Source: CAZKFA01 sp964551925
GTDB taxonomy: Bacteria; Cyanobacteriota; Vampirovibrionia; LMEP-6097
DNA length: 64,000 nucleotides
NCBI GenBank assembly: GCA_964551925.1
Contig: CAZKFA010000002.1
Coordinates: forward strand, 3,623 to 67,622
Reading direction: 5' to 3'
The translations under genes and the position numbers were made by a program. The notes below the pieces were generated by a model, which did no database searches, was not told the DNA's origin, and saw only the letters and a list, made by a program, of their open reading frames with translations. This document shows positions 1-8,142 of this stretch, in pieces. The first letter of the stretch is position 1; each line of letters starts with the position of its first letter.

Positions 1-1
1 G

Positions 2-148
2 TTGCGCTTGCCGTTATTTAGATTGATCGAACAATTTGATCCGCATGTGCATATACTTAGCTATGCTGAGTTGTCTTCTGATTTCAACATCCAAGTGATG
101 GAAACTATAGGGACGGAGATGGATGTACCAGCGGTGGGTCGAGATTAA
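2..148 (+). CDS. C-terminal end of FlhA/SctV-family export gate protein (partial)
   Basis: An open frame enters from the left edge and stops at TAA; 48 residues are visible. The piece contains LRLPLFRLIEQ followed by VHILSYAELSSDFNIQV, which matches the conserved end of the cytoplasmic domain of FlhA (flagellar) and SctV (type III secretion) proteins, where an R-x-L-[IV]-E helix precedes a VLSYxEL strand and an xxIQVxG strand. These proteins form the nonameric export gate of the flagellar/injectisome apparatus in the inner membrane. The rest of the gene lies outside the window, so flagellar versus virulence type cannot be decided. A YvyF-like small gene near 40.1 kb weakly favours flagella. 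The call rests on motif recognition only. Confidence 0.6.
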   Translation: MRLPLFRLIEQFDPHVHILSYAELSSDFNIQVMETIGTEMDVPAVGRD

Positions 149-185
149 TTTTACTGTCATTGACAAAATCCTGATTCTTTATATC

Positions 186-285
186 AAAGTACTGACTGTT
201 CGCTAAAGTGTGGAATTTTTATTTTTTGTATTGCTGCTCCATCTCATAAGGAAGATTCCACAGATCCGCTCACAGTCAGTACTTT
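186..285. terminator. Long two-part stem-loop between convergent genes
   Basis: Arms AAAGTACTGACTGT (186-199) and ACAGTCAGTACTTT (272-285) are perfectly complementary over 14 bases. A second nested pair, GTGGAA (210-215) with TTCCAC (256-261), lies inside, and the right arm runs into a T-tract. It lies between the ends of the export-gate gene and proC, so it could be a bidirectional terminator. The roughly 70-base interior is long for a simple terminator, so a small structured RNA is an alternative. Confidence 0.5.
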
Positions 286-321
286 TTTAGAAAAGCATCT
301 ACATATACAGTAATTACGCAA

Positions 322-1116
322 CTAAGACAACTCCGCCGACCGCTTCGCTGCTGCAGCAATTGCTTCATAAATAATATTCTCAAAATCATTTGCTGCTAAT
401 GACTCAAGAGCCGCTTGAGTAGTGCCATTGGGGCTAGTTACTTGTTTGCGTAAGTCAGCAGCTTCAGAACCAGTTTCCATTACTAGGCAAGCAGCTCCAT
501 ATACAGTTTGTCTTGCTAGTGCTTTACTCGCTTCTAATTCTAAGCCAAGCTTCACTCCAGCCTCGGTCATAGCTTCAATTAAACGGAAGACATAAGCTGG
601 TCCAGAACCTGAAAGTGCTGTGACGGCATCTAGTTTACTTTCATCAAGCACTATCGCTAAACCTAAACTAGAAAATATTTTACGAATCTGGTCGATTTGT
701 TCAGCGGAGCACTTGTCATTAGCCGCTAGTACAGAAGCGCCTTTAGCGATTTGAGCTGGGGTGTTTGGCATCACTCTAATAATCGGATTAAGAGGAAGGA
801 ATTTTTCTAATTTAGCTATTTTGGCGCCAGCTGCGATTGAGACGACTATGACGCTGTCTCTGAGCTCGCTACAAGCATCTAAGACTTCTTCCATATTTTG
901 TGGCTTAACAGCAAAGAGTAAAACTCCGTCAACATCAAGCTTCTGGATTAATTTATCAATTGATTTAGCGGTTTGAAATTTAACTACTTGCCGTAAACTT
1001 TCTTCGTTAACATCATAAAGAATAATCTCGCTAGCCGCATAGATTCCAGCAGCATCCAAGCCGCGAGCAATTGCTTGCCCCATTGCGCCTGCTCCGATTA
1101 TTCCTAACTTGCTCAT
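322..1116 (-). CDS. proC: Pyrroline-5-carboxylate reductase
   Basis: Catalyses the last step of proline synthesis, NAD(P)H-dependent reduction of 1-pyrroline-5-carboxylate, in the cytoplasm. The 264-residue length is typical. An N-terminal Rossmann motif GIIGAGAMGQA starts at residue 5. The family signature ALSGSGPAYVFRLIEAM followed by A-GVKLGL lies around residues 168-190, and the C-terminal QVTSPNGTTQAALE motif is present. The start is three bases after the stop of the upstream superoxide dismutase gene on the same strand, so the two are almost certainly one transcript. No separate promoter is visible. Nothing in the protein is unusual. Confidence 0.95.
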   Translation of the reverse strand: MSKLGIIGAGAMGQAIARGLDAAGIYAASEIILYDVNEESLRQVVKFQTAKSIDKLIQKLDVDGVLLFAVKPQNMEEVLDACSELRDSVIVVSIAAGAKIAKLEKFLPLNPIIRVMPNTPAQIAKGASVLAANDKCSAEQIDQIRKIFSSLGLAIVLDESKLDAVTALSGSGPAYVFRLIEAMTEAGVKLGLELEASKALARQTVYGAACLVMETGSEAADLRKQVTSPNGTTQAALESLAANDFENIIYEAIAAAAKRSAELS

Positions 1117-1119
1117 TAG

Positions 1120-1779
1120 TTATGCTACTGCTTTGCTCTTGCAGTCAATGATTGCCTTGCCAGCTTTGGCATTGTCCCAATTCTTAGCAACTGCGTTCCA
1201 GTTAATCAGATTATAAAAAGTCTCAATCCATCTTGGTCTGAGATTTTGGTGCTCTAAATAGTAAGCATGCTCCCAGACATCAATAGTCAGAAGTGGTTTA
1301 CGCTTGGAGTTCATCAAACAATTGTCTTGGTTTGCTGATTTCTCCACTACTAATTTTTGATTTTCTGGACACCAAGTGAGCCAAGCCCAACCACTACCAA
1401 ACTGGGTTGTTGCTGCCGTTGTAAAAGCTTCTTTGAATTTATCAAAACTACTGAAGTCTTTTTCTATTTGTTTAGCTAGTTCACCAGTTGGCGCTCCGCC
1501 AGCATTTGGCCCCATGATAAACCAGAATAAAGTATGGTTGTAATGACCGCCGCCGTTATTGATCACAGCTTGTCTTTTGTCTTGGGGGATCTCATTGACG
1601 CGGGTCATCAGCTCCTCAATCGGCAAATGAGCGAAATCATCGAGCCCTTCAAGAGCCTTATTGAGGTTATTGACGTAAGCATTGTGGTGCTTACTATAGT
1701 GATAATCAAGCGTAGATTTGAGGTAATTTGGGGCTAAAGCCTCCAAAGTCCAAGGTAGTTCTGGTAGTGTATGTGTCAT
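1120..1779 (-). CDS. sodA: Superoxide dismutase, Mn-type
   Basis: Dismutates superoxide to peroxide and oxygen. The Fe/Mn SOD fold is clear. Metal ligands are the His in LDYHYSKHH, the His in GGGHYNHTLFW, and Asp and His in DVWEHAYY. NNGGGHYNHTLFW together with the Gln of SANQD is the arrangement found in Mn-dependent rather than Fe-dependent enzymes. A longer frame exists (MLELNN...), but the second Met (MTHTLPELPW) is preferred because it aligns with the family N-terminus. A TAGAAT hexamer also ends eight bases upstream of that ATG, which would give a leaderless mRNA. The gene lies directly upstream of proC in one operon and is divergent from the 1847 gene. Confidence 0.93.
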   Translation of the reverse strand: MTHTLPELPWTLEALAPNYLKSTLDYHYSKHHNAYVNNLNKALEGLDDFAHLPIEELMTRVNEIPQDKRQAVINNGGGHYNHTLFWFIMGPNAGGAPTGELAKQIEKDFSSFDKFKEAFTTAATTQFGSGWAWLTWCPENQKLVVEKSANQDNCLMNSKRKPLLTIDVWEHAYYLEHQNLRPRWIETFYNLINWNAVAKNWDNAKAGKAIIDCKSKAVA

Positions 1780-1787
1780 ATTGTTTA

Positions 1788-1840
1788 ATTCTAACAAATT
1801 TCAATAAGGTCTAGATAATACTGTTAATATGTGTTATCAT
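1788..1840. promoter_or_regulatory. Divergent promoters of sodA and the 1847 gene
   Basis: On the minus strand TAGAAT (1793-1788) ends 8 bases before the sodA ATG. On the plus strand TATCAT (1835-1840) ends 6 bases before the ATG at 1847. Both spacings would put transcription initiation at or next to the start codon. No Shine-Dalgarno sequence is seen for either gene. Confidence 0.6.
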
Positions 1841-1846
1841 ATTAAT

Positions 1847-2386
1847 ATGATGGATATTAGAGACCCTAGACGTTTTTTTAGACTGGATCAACCTGAAGTA
1901 TCTGGCGAGAAGGCCATTGAAGCTGATAAGCGTGCCAAAGACTCAGAATTAAGCACTTTGCTGACAGAGCTGCCGAAACCATGCTTTGAAGGAAGTTTAG
2001 GAGCAAGGCAGGCTAGAAAAACTATTAATAAAATTACGGGTAAAGATTCTGACAGAGTGGATCTTAATTCACTCTCGTCTAAGGCTTATGATTTAACTGT
2101 TGCCTTTCAATCTTTATTATTAGGTCCTAATGCTGCTGATTACTCGCTTGAAGACGTAAGAGTTTTTTGTGCAGCGATTAGAGCTACGCGCCCGACATCT
2201 AGTCAGCAAGTACCAAGAACTGAAGAAGGACAGAGAGAATTTTTACGTAGTCTAAATGCTGCTTTAGATGACGAGCTTCAAAAAAAAAGCTGGGATCCAC
2301 TTGAAGGTAAACCTAATGCTGGCTGGGATCACGGCGGGCAAGATCCGGATGGTCGTGATAGAGATGACCTCGAACCGATCAGCTAA
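1847..2386 (+). CDS. Uncharacterised protein, 179 residues
   Basis: I do not recognise this protein. It is soluble, with no signal peptide or membrane segment. It has a charged N-terminus (MMDIRDPRRFFRLDQPE), a predicted helical middle, and an acidic, low-complexity tail rich in Gly, Asp and Arg (WDHGGQDPDGRDRDDLEP). An upstream in-frame ATG at 1829 is rejected because the TATCAT promoter hexamer overlaps it. The ATG at 1847 lies 6 bases after that hexamer. The 3' end overlaps the convergent glycosylase gene by four bases. It is probably lineage-specific. Confidence 0.65.
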   Translation: MMDIRDPRRFFRLDQPEVSGEKAIEADKRAKDSELSTLLTELPKPCFEGSLGARQARKTINKITGKDSDRVDLNSLSSKAYDLTVAFQSLLLGPNAADYSLEDVRVFCAAIRATRPTSSQQVPRTEEGQREFLRSLNAALDDELQKKSWDPLEGKPNAGWDHGGQDPDGRDRDDLEPIS

Positions 2387-2982
2387 TAAGCAATGGGTTG
2401 AGTGTCAAAGCTGCTCCACAATTGCCATGTAGCGACAGTGCGATATGGTTGCCAGCGTTTAGAGAATTCAGCGATATCTTTTTTGTTACGTGGATAATAT
2501 TTCTTGATAGCTTTTTGTAAGCCTAAATCTTTAACCGGGAAAATATCAGGCTCCATTAAATAAAATATTTGAAACATCTCAAGCGTCCAAGGACCAATGC
2601 CTTTGATACTTAATAATTCTTCGCTTCTATTTTGTTTAAAATATTTTGCCGTAACTTTATTTACTTTGAAAAAATCGGCTATTCCTCTTATATACCCAAT
2701 TTTTTGTTTTGATAAACCTATTTCTTTCAATTTCTCATCGGTTATTCCCTTGAGATTCTGCCACTTAACTTGCTTGCGCAGAAATAACCCAGTAAATCTG
2801 CGCCAAATACTCTCTGCAGCAGCCGTAGAAACTTGCTGTCCAATAATGGCATGGCAAAGCATACCAAAGGGATTACCCTGAGATTTGAGGCTCTTAGTCC
2901 CGTTAGCCTTGATTATTTGACCTAAGATAGGGTCTTTTTTGCTCAAGTATTCACAGGCTTCTTGCCAGTAATGTGGTTGCAT
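2383..2982 (-). CDS. DNA-3-methyladenine glycosylase II-like (AlkA/HhH-GPD)
   Basis: Predicted to excise alkylated bases from DNA in base excision repair. The 199-residue protein has the HhH-GPD fold: an N-terminal helix block with AIIGQQVSTAAAESIWRRF (about 45-63), a helix-hairpin-helix LLSIKGIGPWTLEMF (about 123-137), and the catalytic Asp152 in FPVKDLG. It lacks the N-terminal beta domain of E. coli AlkA, as do many short bacterial homologues. The start is supported by TAAAAT ending 7 bases upstream (leaderless type). The substrate range cannot be read from the sequence. Confidence 0.85.
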   Translation of the reverse strand: MQPHYWQEACEYLSKKDPILGQIIKANGTKSLKSQGNPFGMLCHAIIGQQVSTAAAESIWRRFTGLFLRKQVKWQNLKGITDEKLKEIGLSKQKIGYIRGIADFFKVNKVTAKYFKQNRSEELLSIKGIGPWTLEMFQIFYLMEPDIFPVKDLGLQKAIKKYYPRNKKDIAEFSKRWQPYRTVATWQLWSSFDTQPIAY

Positions 2983-3045
2983 AGCGATAATTTTAACAGG
3001 CCTTGCAATTGAAGATAATCCGCACCTCGTGTTAATATATATTCA

Positions 3046-3942
3046 ATGGATCAGGTGTTGTTATTAGAACAATTCAAAGCTAGTTACGTAGCAAACAATA
3101 TAGGCAATATTCGCTCAAGATACGCAGCGCCTCTACAGGGCATTTGTCAAACAATACAAGAACATTTGTTTATAGTCTTGGATCATTTGGATAAATTATT
3201 TCATGTCGAACAAGTAACTGATGCCCAGATCAAAAAAAGCTCCAATGAAATTTATCAGTCAATGTTTGAACTCAGAACTTTATTGAATCGTACAGCATTC
3301 CCTTCTCTTGGTAATCATCCCTTGACCATAGGTCGTTTTGAATCTGTCTATAATGATCTATTTAGATTTATAGATTCTGTTTTTCGGCCAAATACGATAC
3401 TAGATCCCGGGGGCGTTCCAGCCAAATTAGCAAGAGCTTTCCCTGATATTCAGGCTTTTAAAGAGCGTAATATTATTGACAGAGACGTCATGGTCCGTTA
3501 CGAGAAAAACTCTGACCCAAATTTTTATTTGCAGATGTTAAGAAACTTAGATCAAGAGCAGGTCGATGCTTTAGTTAATTATGCAACTAATATTATTTAT
3601 TACAATCATTTTGCTTCTTTGAAAAAAGTAAAGGATGACTTTTCCTTTCCGACAGAGTTTTCTCTTCGGATTGAGATTCCTCTTGGAGAAGGAGCGAGCG
3701 AAAAGAAAGTTTCTTTCTTCTTGCTCGATAAAAGTTCCGGATCTCCTGTTGATTTGCAATGTCCTTATTTAAATGAGCCAAGTTCGGAATTACTAAGGAG
3801 TTTTGTAAATAAAAAAATTAGACCTAAGCTGGATCCCAGTCAATACGAGGCTTCTGAAGATAAGCCATTAGTAGTAGAAATCAACTATCAACACAAGCCC
3901 ATGACGAAGTATGAGCGCGCGGAGCAAGTTTATTGTAACTGA
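3046..3942 (+). CDS. Uncharacterised protein, 298 residues
   Basis: No family recognised. It is soluble and mostly alpha-helical in its first 180 residues (for example QTIQEHLFIVLDHLDKLFHVEQ). A more beta-like segment follows near 205-235 (FSLRIEIPLGEGASEKKVSFFLLD), and the C-terminal part is charged. There is no signal peptide. TAATAT ends 7 bases before the ATG, so it appears to be a single leaderless transcript. It is followed by a palindromic repeat that may act as its terminator. Confidence 0.65.
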   Translation: MDQVLLLEQFKASYVANNIGNIRSRYAAPLQGICQTIQEHLFIVLDHLDKLFHVEQVTDAQIKKSSNEIYQSMFELRTLLNRTAFPSLGNHPLTIGRFESVYNDLFRFIDSVFRPNTILDPGGVPAKLARAFPDIQAFKERNIIDRDVMVRYEKNSDPNFYLQMLRNLDQEQVDALVNYATNIIYYNHFASLKKVKDDFSFPTEFSLRIEIPLGEGASEKKVSFFLLDKSSGSPVDLQCPYLNEPSSELLRSFVNKKIRPKLDPSQYEASEDKPLVVEINYQHKPMTKYERAEQVYCN

Positions 3943-3955
3943 TTTTGTGAGATAT

Positions 3956-3990
3956 GGATCACCACGCCGCCCGCGGCGGCTCGTGATGAC
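3956..3990. repeat. Palindromic intergenic repeat, short copy
   Basis: GGATCACCACGCC and GGCTCGTGATGAC flank a short GC-rich centre. In reverse complement both halves match the left part of the longer repeat at 23798-23878 (GTCATCACGAGC and GGCGTGGTGATCC). The extreme GC content against an AT-rich background marks it as a mobile REP/MITE-like palindrome. It lies between convergent genes. Confidence 0.65.
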
Positions 3991-4000
3991 GATTACTAAA

Positions 4001-4612
4001 TTATCTAGAACAACTAGCTACTTCTTTATCGTTGAAGTAAGTTTTTAGACCTTCGTTGTTTGGTTTCATACCTTTAGAACCTTCGTTCCAGTTTGCTGGA
4101 CAAACTTCACCATTCTTCTCGAAGAATTGTAGAGCTTTAACCATGCGCACAGCCTCTTCAACATTACGTCCTAGAGGAAGGTTGTTTACTACTTGATGTT
4201 GAACTATACCGTTTTTGTCAATTAAGAATAAACCACGATAAGCAATTCCAGCACCTTCAACTTCAACGTCGTAAGTTCTAGAAATTTCTTTGTTCAAATC
4301 AGAAACCACTGGATAAGTAACGCCTTGGATACCACCTTGTGATTTAGGAGTGTTTAACCAAGCGAAGTGAGAGAACTTCGAATCAACTGAAACGCCGATA
4401 ACTTCGGTGTTCAATGCTTTGAATTCTGCTAACTGTGCTTGAAATGCGTGTAACTCTGTTGGGCAAACAAAAGTAAAATCCAATGGATAAAAGAAAAGTA
4501 CTACGTAACTTTTACCTTTGTAATCACTTAAACTAATTTGCTTAAACTCTGTACCGTTAACTACTGCGTCTGCCTTGAAATCTGGGGCTTGACGACCTAC
4601 TAATACTGCCAT
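4001..4612 (-). CDS. Typical 2-Cys peroxiredoxin (AhpC/Prx1)
   Basis: Reduces hydrogen and organic peroxides using thioredoxin or AhpF-type reductants in the cytoplasm. Peroxidatic Cys50 sits in DFTFVCPTE, and the resolving Cys171 in GEVCPANW. The 203-residue length is normal. A third Cys lies three residues from the C-terminus (ASCSR). The start has a strong Shine-Dalgarno AAAGGAG, so unlike many genes here it has a conventional leader. The leader contains one copy of the roughly 120-bp structured element at 4633-4752. Confidence 0.95.
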   Translation of the reverse strand: MAVLVGRQAPDFKADAVVNGTEFKQISLSDYKGKSYVVLFFYPLDFTFVCPTELHAFQAQLAEFKALNTEVIGVSVDSKFSHFAWLNTPKSQGGIQGVTYPVVSDLNKEISRTYDVEVEGAGIAYRGLFLIDKNGIVQHQVVNNLPLGRNVEEAVRMVKALQFFEKNGEVCPANWNEGSKGMKPNNEGLKTYFNDKEVASCSR

Positions 4613-4632
4613 AATTTATTTCTCCTTTGTGA

Positions 4633-4752
4633 GACTTGTCATAAAACTCCGATAACTGTGTTATGCTCGCTCCTCAAAATCATCATTGATGGGTAGTCAA
4701 TTCAGATTTTTCGGAACTCGCAAGCCTTGTTCTCGAACTTTTCTGACAAGTC
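4633..4752. repeat. Dispersed ~120-bp structured element, copy A
   Basis: The ends GACTTGTCA and TGACAAGTC are perfect inverted repeats. The interior shares long blocks with copy B at 10581-10701: CCGATAACTG-GTTAT, CATCATTGATG, TAGTCAA-TCAG and TCGCAAGCCTTGTTCTCG. It lies between the divergent peroxiredoxin and aroG genes. It carries no coding frame. It could be a MITE or a structured RNA. Confidence 0.7.
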
Positions 4753-4912
4753 TAGCGATCTTCCTTGTAATTGGACAAATTATCTCCATCGTAGTTACTC
4801 TGGCTAATCTGCTCACTTACTGCTTTAATTATAGCTCTCGAGATTTTTAATCTCTAGATTTTTCTAAAGATTTAAGGCTTAGCTTATGTTATGATTGAAA
4901 CCGCTATACATA

Positions 4913-5977
4913 ATGGAAGATAATAGTCAAATTTTTAATCGCCACATTAATAAGATAGAAGCTCTTGCTACGCCTGCTGTTATTCGTGAGGCACTTCCTA
5001 GTAACGATAAGGTTGTTGATACAGTGGTGCAAGCGCGCGCGCAAGTCAGAGACATAATCTGGCATCGCGATAATCGCTTGCTTGCTATCGTCGGACCTTG
5101 TTCTATTCACAATACTGACCAGGCTCTTGACTATGCGCGCAAGTTAGTAGAGCTGCGTGATCAAGTCAAGGACGAGATTTGTGTGGTGATGAGAGTTTAT
5201 TTCGAGAAGCCAAGAACTATTCTTGGTTGGAAAGGTTTAATTTATGATCCGCATCTGGATGATAGTTTTGATATGCTCACTGGTTTACAGAAGGCTCGTA
5301 AATTATTACTTGAGATCAATGCCATGGGCTTGCCTTGTGCTACTGAGATGTTAGATCCATTGGTACCGCAGTATATTGCTGATTTAGTCTCGTGGACTGC
5401 AATTGGTGCGCGTACTACAGAGTCCCAAACACATAGACAAATGGCTAGTGGTTTATCTATGCCAGTTGGCTTCAAAAATTCTACTAATGGTGATTTCACT
5501 GTTGCTATCAATGCTGCTAACGCTGCGCGTTTGCCGCAAAGCTTCCTGGGTATAGACCAAGATGAAGGGCGCATTAGTATTTTTCATACCAATGGTAATC
5601 CTGATACTCACTTAATCCTACGTGGTGGTAACGATGGTCCTAATTATTCAGCAGAGCATGTCACAATGGCTGAGGCGGTTTTAGAGAAAGCTGGTTTAGA
5701 GAAGTCAATTATGGTTGATTGTAATCATGCGAACTCTGGTAAAGATCCTTATAAGCAACCAGAGGTGCTAGAAGATATAGTTAAACAGAAGCGCGATGGA
5801 ACCAAGTCTCTGATTGGCTTTATGGTAGAGAGTCATATCCATGGCGGCACCCAAAAAATCCCAGAAGATTTATCTCAGCTCAAATATGGTATATCAATCA
5901 CAGACGCCTGTATAGATTTTGCTGCGACGGAGACCATGTTCAAAGACGCTGCTAGAGCACTTAGTAAGGTAAGTTAG
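4913..5977 (+). CDS. aroG: 3-deoxy-7-phosphoheptulonate (DAHP) synthase, class I
   Basis: Condenses phosphoenolpyruvate with erythrose-4-phosphate, the first step of the shikimate pathway. The 354-residue protein follows the E. coli AroF/G/H type throughout. It has an N-terminal regulatory segment, LLAIVGPCSIHN near residue 62, KPRTILGWKGLIYDP, ARTTESQTHRQMASG, GFKNSTNGDF, DCNHANSGKDP and GFMVESHIHGG. Metal ligands are within the C, H, E and D residues of these motifs. ATG 4913 is chosen over an in-frame TTG at 4895 because a TATGAT hexamer overlaps that TTG. Which aromatic amino acid inhibits it cannot be told. Confidence 0.93.
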   Translation: MEDNSQIFNRHINKIEALATPAVIREALPSNDKVVDTVVQARAQVRDIIWHRDNRLLAIVGPCSIHNTDQALDYARKLVELRDQVKDEICVVMRVYFEKPRTILGWKGLIYDPHLDDSFDMLTGLQKARKLLLEINAMGLPCATEMLDPLVPQYIADLVSWTAIGARTTESQTHRQMASGLSMPVGFKNSTNGDFTVAINAANAARLPQSFLGIDQDEGRISIFHTNGNPDTHLILRGGNDGPNYSAEHVTMAEAVLEKAGLEKSIMVDCNHANSGKDPYKQPEVLEDIVKQKRDGTKSLIGFMVESHIHGGTQKIPEDLSQLKYGISITDACIDFAATETMFKDAARALSKVS

Positions 5978-6028
5978 TTACCGTTTGACCTACTTGAGTT
6001 GCGAAGCTTTGTAGTAAGATGCTAAATT

Positions 6029-6235
6029 ATGAAATCTCGGAGGGAGTTATTAGCAGCTTTGTTTATTGATTTAGCTAAGGCCTTGATTATTAGTTTGGCT
6101 ATAGGTAAAATTGTAAGTGCTATTAGTGTTAGTTGGCTTATTGTAGGTAGTTGTTTGTTAATTGCAGTTTTTCTGATTTTTTGTGCGGTACTTTTACAGC
6201 CATCAACAGCAATAGATAAGGAGTTTGGCATATGA
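6029..6235 (+). CDS. Small membrane protein, 68 residues
   Basis: Two predicted membrane segments (about residues 9-29 and 35-56) follow a short basic N-terminus, MKSRRELL. The repeated ALIISLAIGKIV and WLIVGSCLLIAVFLIF stretches are typical of small inner-membrane proteins, and no function is assigned. TAAGAT ends 8 bases before the ATG, giving a leaderless-type promoter. The stop overlaps the start of the next small gene (ATGA), so the two are translationally coupled and lie directly upstream of ispH. Confidence 0.6.
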   Translation: MKSRRELLAALFIDLAKALIISLAIGKIVSAISVSWLIVGSCLLIAVFLIFCAVLLQPSTAIDKEFGI

Positions 6236-6333
6236 TGATGATAGTAGTTCTTTTTGGACTTGTTGGTCTATCTGCAATAGGAGCTTTTTATTTGGTTATG
6301 TGGCTAGAATCTAGAAAAGAAAAAAAACACTAA
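6232..6333 (+). CDS. Single-pass membrane microprotein, 33 residues
   Basis: It begins MMMIVVLFGLVGLSAIGA and ends in a basic tail, ESRKEKKH, so it is one hydrophobic helix with a positively charged C-terminus. Its ATG overlaps the stop codon of the preceding small membrane gene (ATGA), and one base separates its stop from the ispH start. The pair could form a small membrane complex. No family is recognised. Confidence 0.5.
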   Translation: MMMIVVLFGLVGLSAIGAFYLVMWLESRKEKKH

Positions 6334-6334
6334 T

Positions 6335-7288
6335 TTGCCAAGTCTACAAACTACTGTTGCGAAGATCGTTCTAGCCCAACCTCGAGGTTTCTGTGCTGGT
6401 GTTAATCGTGCTATTGAGATAGTTGATATTGCTCTTGAGCTTTATGGCACACCACTTTATGTGCGCCATGAGATTGTACATAATCATCACGTAGTTAATG
6501 ATTTCAAAAATCGTGGTGTGATTTTTGTTGAGAGTTTAGATGAAGTTCCAGATGGCGCGCGTTTGGTATTCTCGGCGCATGGCACTAGTCCTGAAGTTCT
6601 GAAAGCAGCTCTGGAAAGAGGCTTGCAATTTATTGACGCCGTTTGTCCGCTAGTGACTAAGGTTCATCTTGAGATATCTAAGGCTATCAAATCTGGCAAG
6701 AAAGTAATTTATATCGGTCATCGCGGTCATCAAGAAGTGCTTGGTGCTATGGGTTACGGAAGTCAAGAAGATATATACTTAGTTGAGTCTGTTGCTGACG
6801 TCAGAGAGCTGGTTTCAACGCTTGCACATCAGTCTTTAGTTGTGGCTACACAAACAACCCTATCAATTGATGATACTGCTGCCATTGTTGAGGAGTTGAA
6901 GCGGAGTTTTACCAATATCGAATTTCCTAAGTCTGATGACATTTGTTATGCTACTCAGAATCGCCAGGATGCAGTCAAGGAACTGGTTAAACACTGTGAC
7001 CATATTCTCATTATTGGTAGTAATAATTCATCCAATACTTTGCGTTTGCTGGAACTGGCTCGCAAATTAGGTAAGCCTGCTGATTTGGTGCCTGATCCAG
7101 AGAGTTTTATTATGCCAAAGGATTTTGCGGACAAAGTCATAGGCATTAGTTCTGGAGCCTCAGCGCCAGAGTTTTTGGTGGATACCTTGGTGGACAAATT
7201 GTCTAATGGCTCTAAAGTACAAATAGAGATTTTGAATTTCAAAGAAGAGCATATTGTTTTTCCGTTACCGAAAGGTTTAACCGTTTAA
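6335..7288 (+). CDS. ispH: 4-hydroxy-3-methylbut-2-enyl diphosphate reductase
   Basis: Last enzyme of the MEP isoprenoid pathway, a [4Fe-4S] protein producing IPP and DMAPP. The three cluster cysteines are Cys20 (PRGFCAGV), Cys104 (DAVCPLV) and Cys204 (DICYATQNRQ). His motifs HEIVHNHHV and SAHGTSP are intact, as is the conserved QTTLSIDDT. The 317-residue length is normal. The start is a TTG next to the stop of the upstream microprotein gene; a longer start is impossible in this frame. Its 3' end overlaps the convergent gene by 12 bases. Confidence 0.93.
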   Translation: MPSLQTTVAKIVLAQPRGFCAGVNRAIEIVDIALELYGTPLYVRHEIVHNHHVVNDFKNRGVIFVESLDEVPDGARLVFSAHGTSPEVLKAALERGLQFIDAVCPLVTKVHLEISKAIKSGKKVIYIGHRGHQEVLGAMGYGSQEDIYLVESVADVRELVSTLAHQSLVVATQTTLSIDDTAAIVEELKRSFTNIEFPKSDDICYATQNRQDAVKELVKHCDHILIIGSNNSSNTLRLLELARKLGKPADLVPDPESFIMPKDFADKVIGISSGASAPEFLVDTLVDKLSNGSKVQIEILNFKEEHIVFPLPKGLTV

Positions 7289-8011
7289 GCTAGTTGGCAA
7301 GCCTAATTGAGCCAGCACTTCCATGCGTCTTGCTTGAGCATTGGGGGTAGTGGCTACAGGTGTAGGTCTTTGTGCCTCCTGCTCGTGAATGTTAATGTCT
7401 CTGACTTTGGTTGGTACTTCAGTTTGTAATTTGCGTAGATCAATAATTGAAGGTAAGGCAAGAACTGCTTGAGCACGTTCTTCTACAGAAGCGTCTGTTT
7501 GTTTAGCGATGTTAAGAATTAGGGCTAAGGCTGTGGTATATTGTTTGCCATTGATTAGTGATAGTAGATTTGAGTCAGTAACTAAAATTTTATCGCCAAT
7601 GATCACTCGATCTAAAGTTACTGCCCCCCCAGCAAGCATTGCTGATTCATCGTTATCTTTTACCACAGTAGCTAAATCTAAATTTGCCAGAACCTGAGTT
7701 AATTGCGATAAGGTTGCCTTATCAGTTTTAATTTGTGGAATAACTGTTAGTAAACTTTTGACAGTAGCTATTTTATCTTTTGGATCATTAGATTTACTCT
7801 GCTCCTCAATGACAGCAATAAGGTTGTCTGTAGTGTTACCGATTTGTAGTTCAGCTTCTCTATTGGGCTTCAGTACCGCTGCGACTACTCCGCCACCAGC
7901 TAGTGCCCCTGTCCCCGCTGCTAATAGATCTCTACGTGAAGGCTTTGTATTTGGATTGATTGACCAATCATTTAAAGCGGCTAGACCTTGTCTTAAGTCA
8001 GATAATCTCAT
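7277..8011 (-). CDS. Uncharacterised protein with twin-arginine-type signal anchor
   Basis: The N-terminus carries PSRRDLLAAGTGALAGGG followed by a hydrophobic run, about residues 24-46. This is the S-R-R-x-L-L pattern of Tat signals, with Asp at the x position. No clear signal peptidase site follows, so it may remain membrane-anchored. The remaining roughly 200 residues are helical and polar and match no family I recognise. TATTAT ends 9 bases before the ATG. It is divergent from pheT and overlaps the end of ispH. Confidence 0.6.
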   Translation of the reverse strand: MRLSDLRQGLAALNDWSINPNTKPSRRDLLAAGTGALAGGGVVAAVLKPNREAELQIGNTTDNLIAVIEEQSKSNDPKDKIATVKSLLTVIPQIKTDKATLSQLTQVLANLDLATVVKDNDESAMLAGGAVTLDRVIIGDKILVTDSNLLSLINGKQYTTALALILNIAKQTDASVEERAQAVLALPSIIDLRKLQTEVPTKVRDINIHEQEAQRPTPVATTPNAQARRMEVLAQLGLPTSLNG

Positions 8012-8088
8012 GGTTAATACATAATAGCAGGTAGCCCGCCAAGTGTCAATACTTTTTGTTGGGATTTAAATTCGCGGCACTTGGCTGA

Positions 8089-8135
8089 CCCTATAGTGCC
8101 ACTATAGGGTTGAGTTAGGGCGCTACTGCTACAAT
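8089..8135 (+). promoter_or_regulatory. pheT promoter with upstream perfect palindrome
   Basis: CCCTATAGTG (8089-8098) and its exact complement CACTATAGGG (8100-8109) are separated by one base. TACAAT (8130-8135) ends 7 bases before the pheT ATG. A near-identical palindrome sits just upstream of the infA promoter (12432-12452), which suggests an operator or a shared mobile palindrome rather than a terminator; no T-tract follows. Confidence 0.55.
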
Positions 8136-8142
8136 ATTTTTA

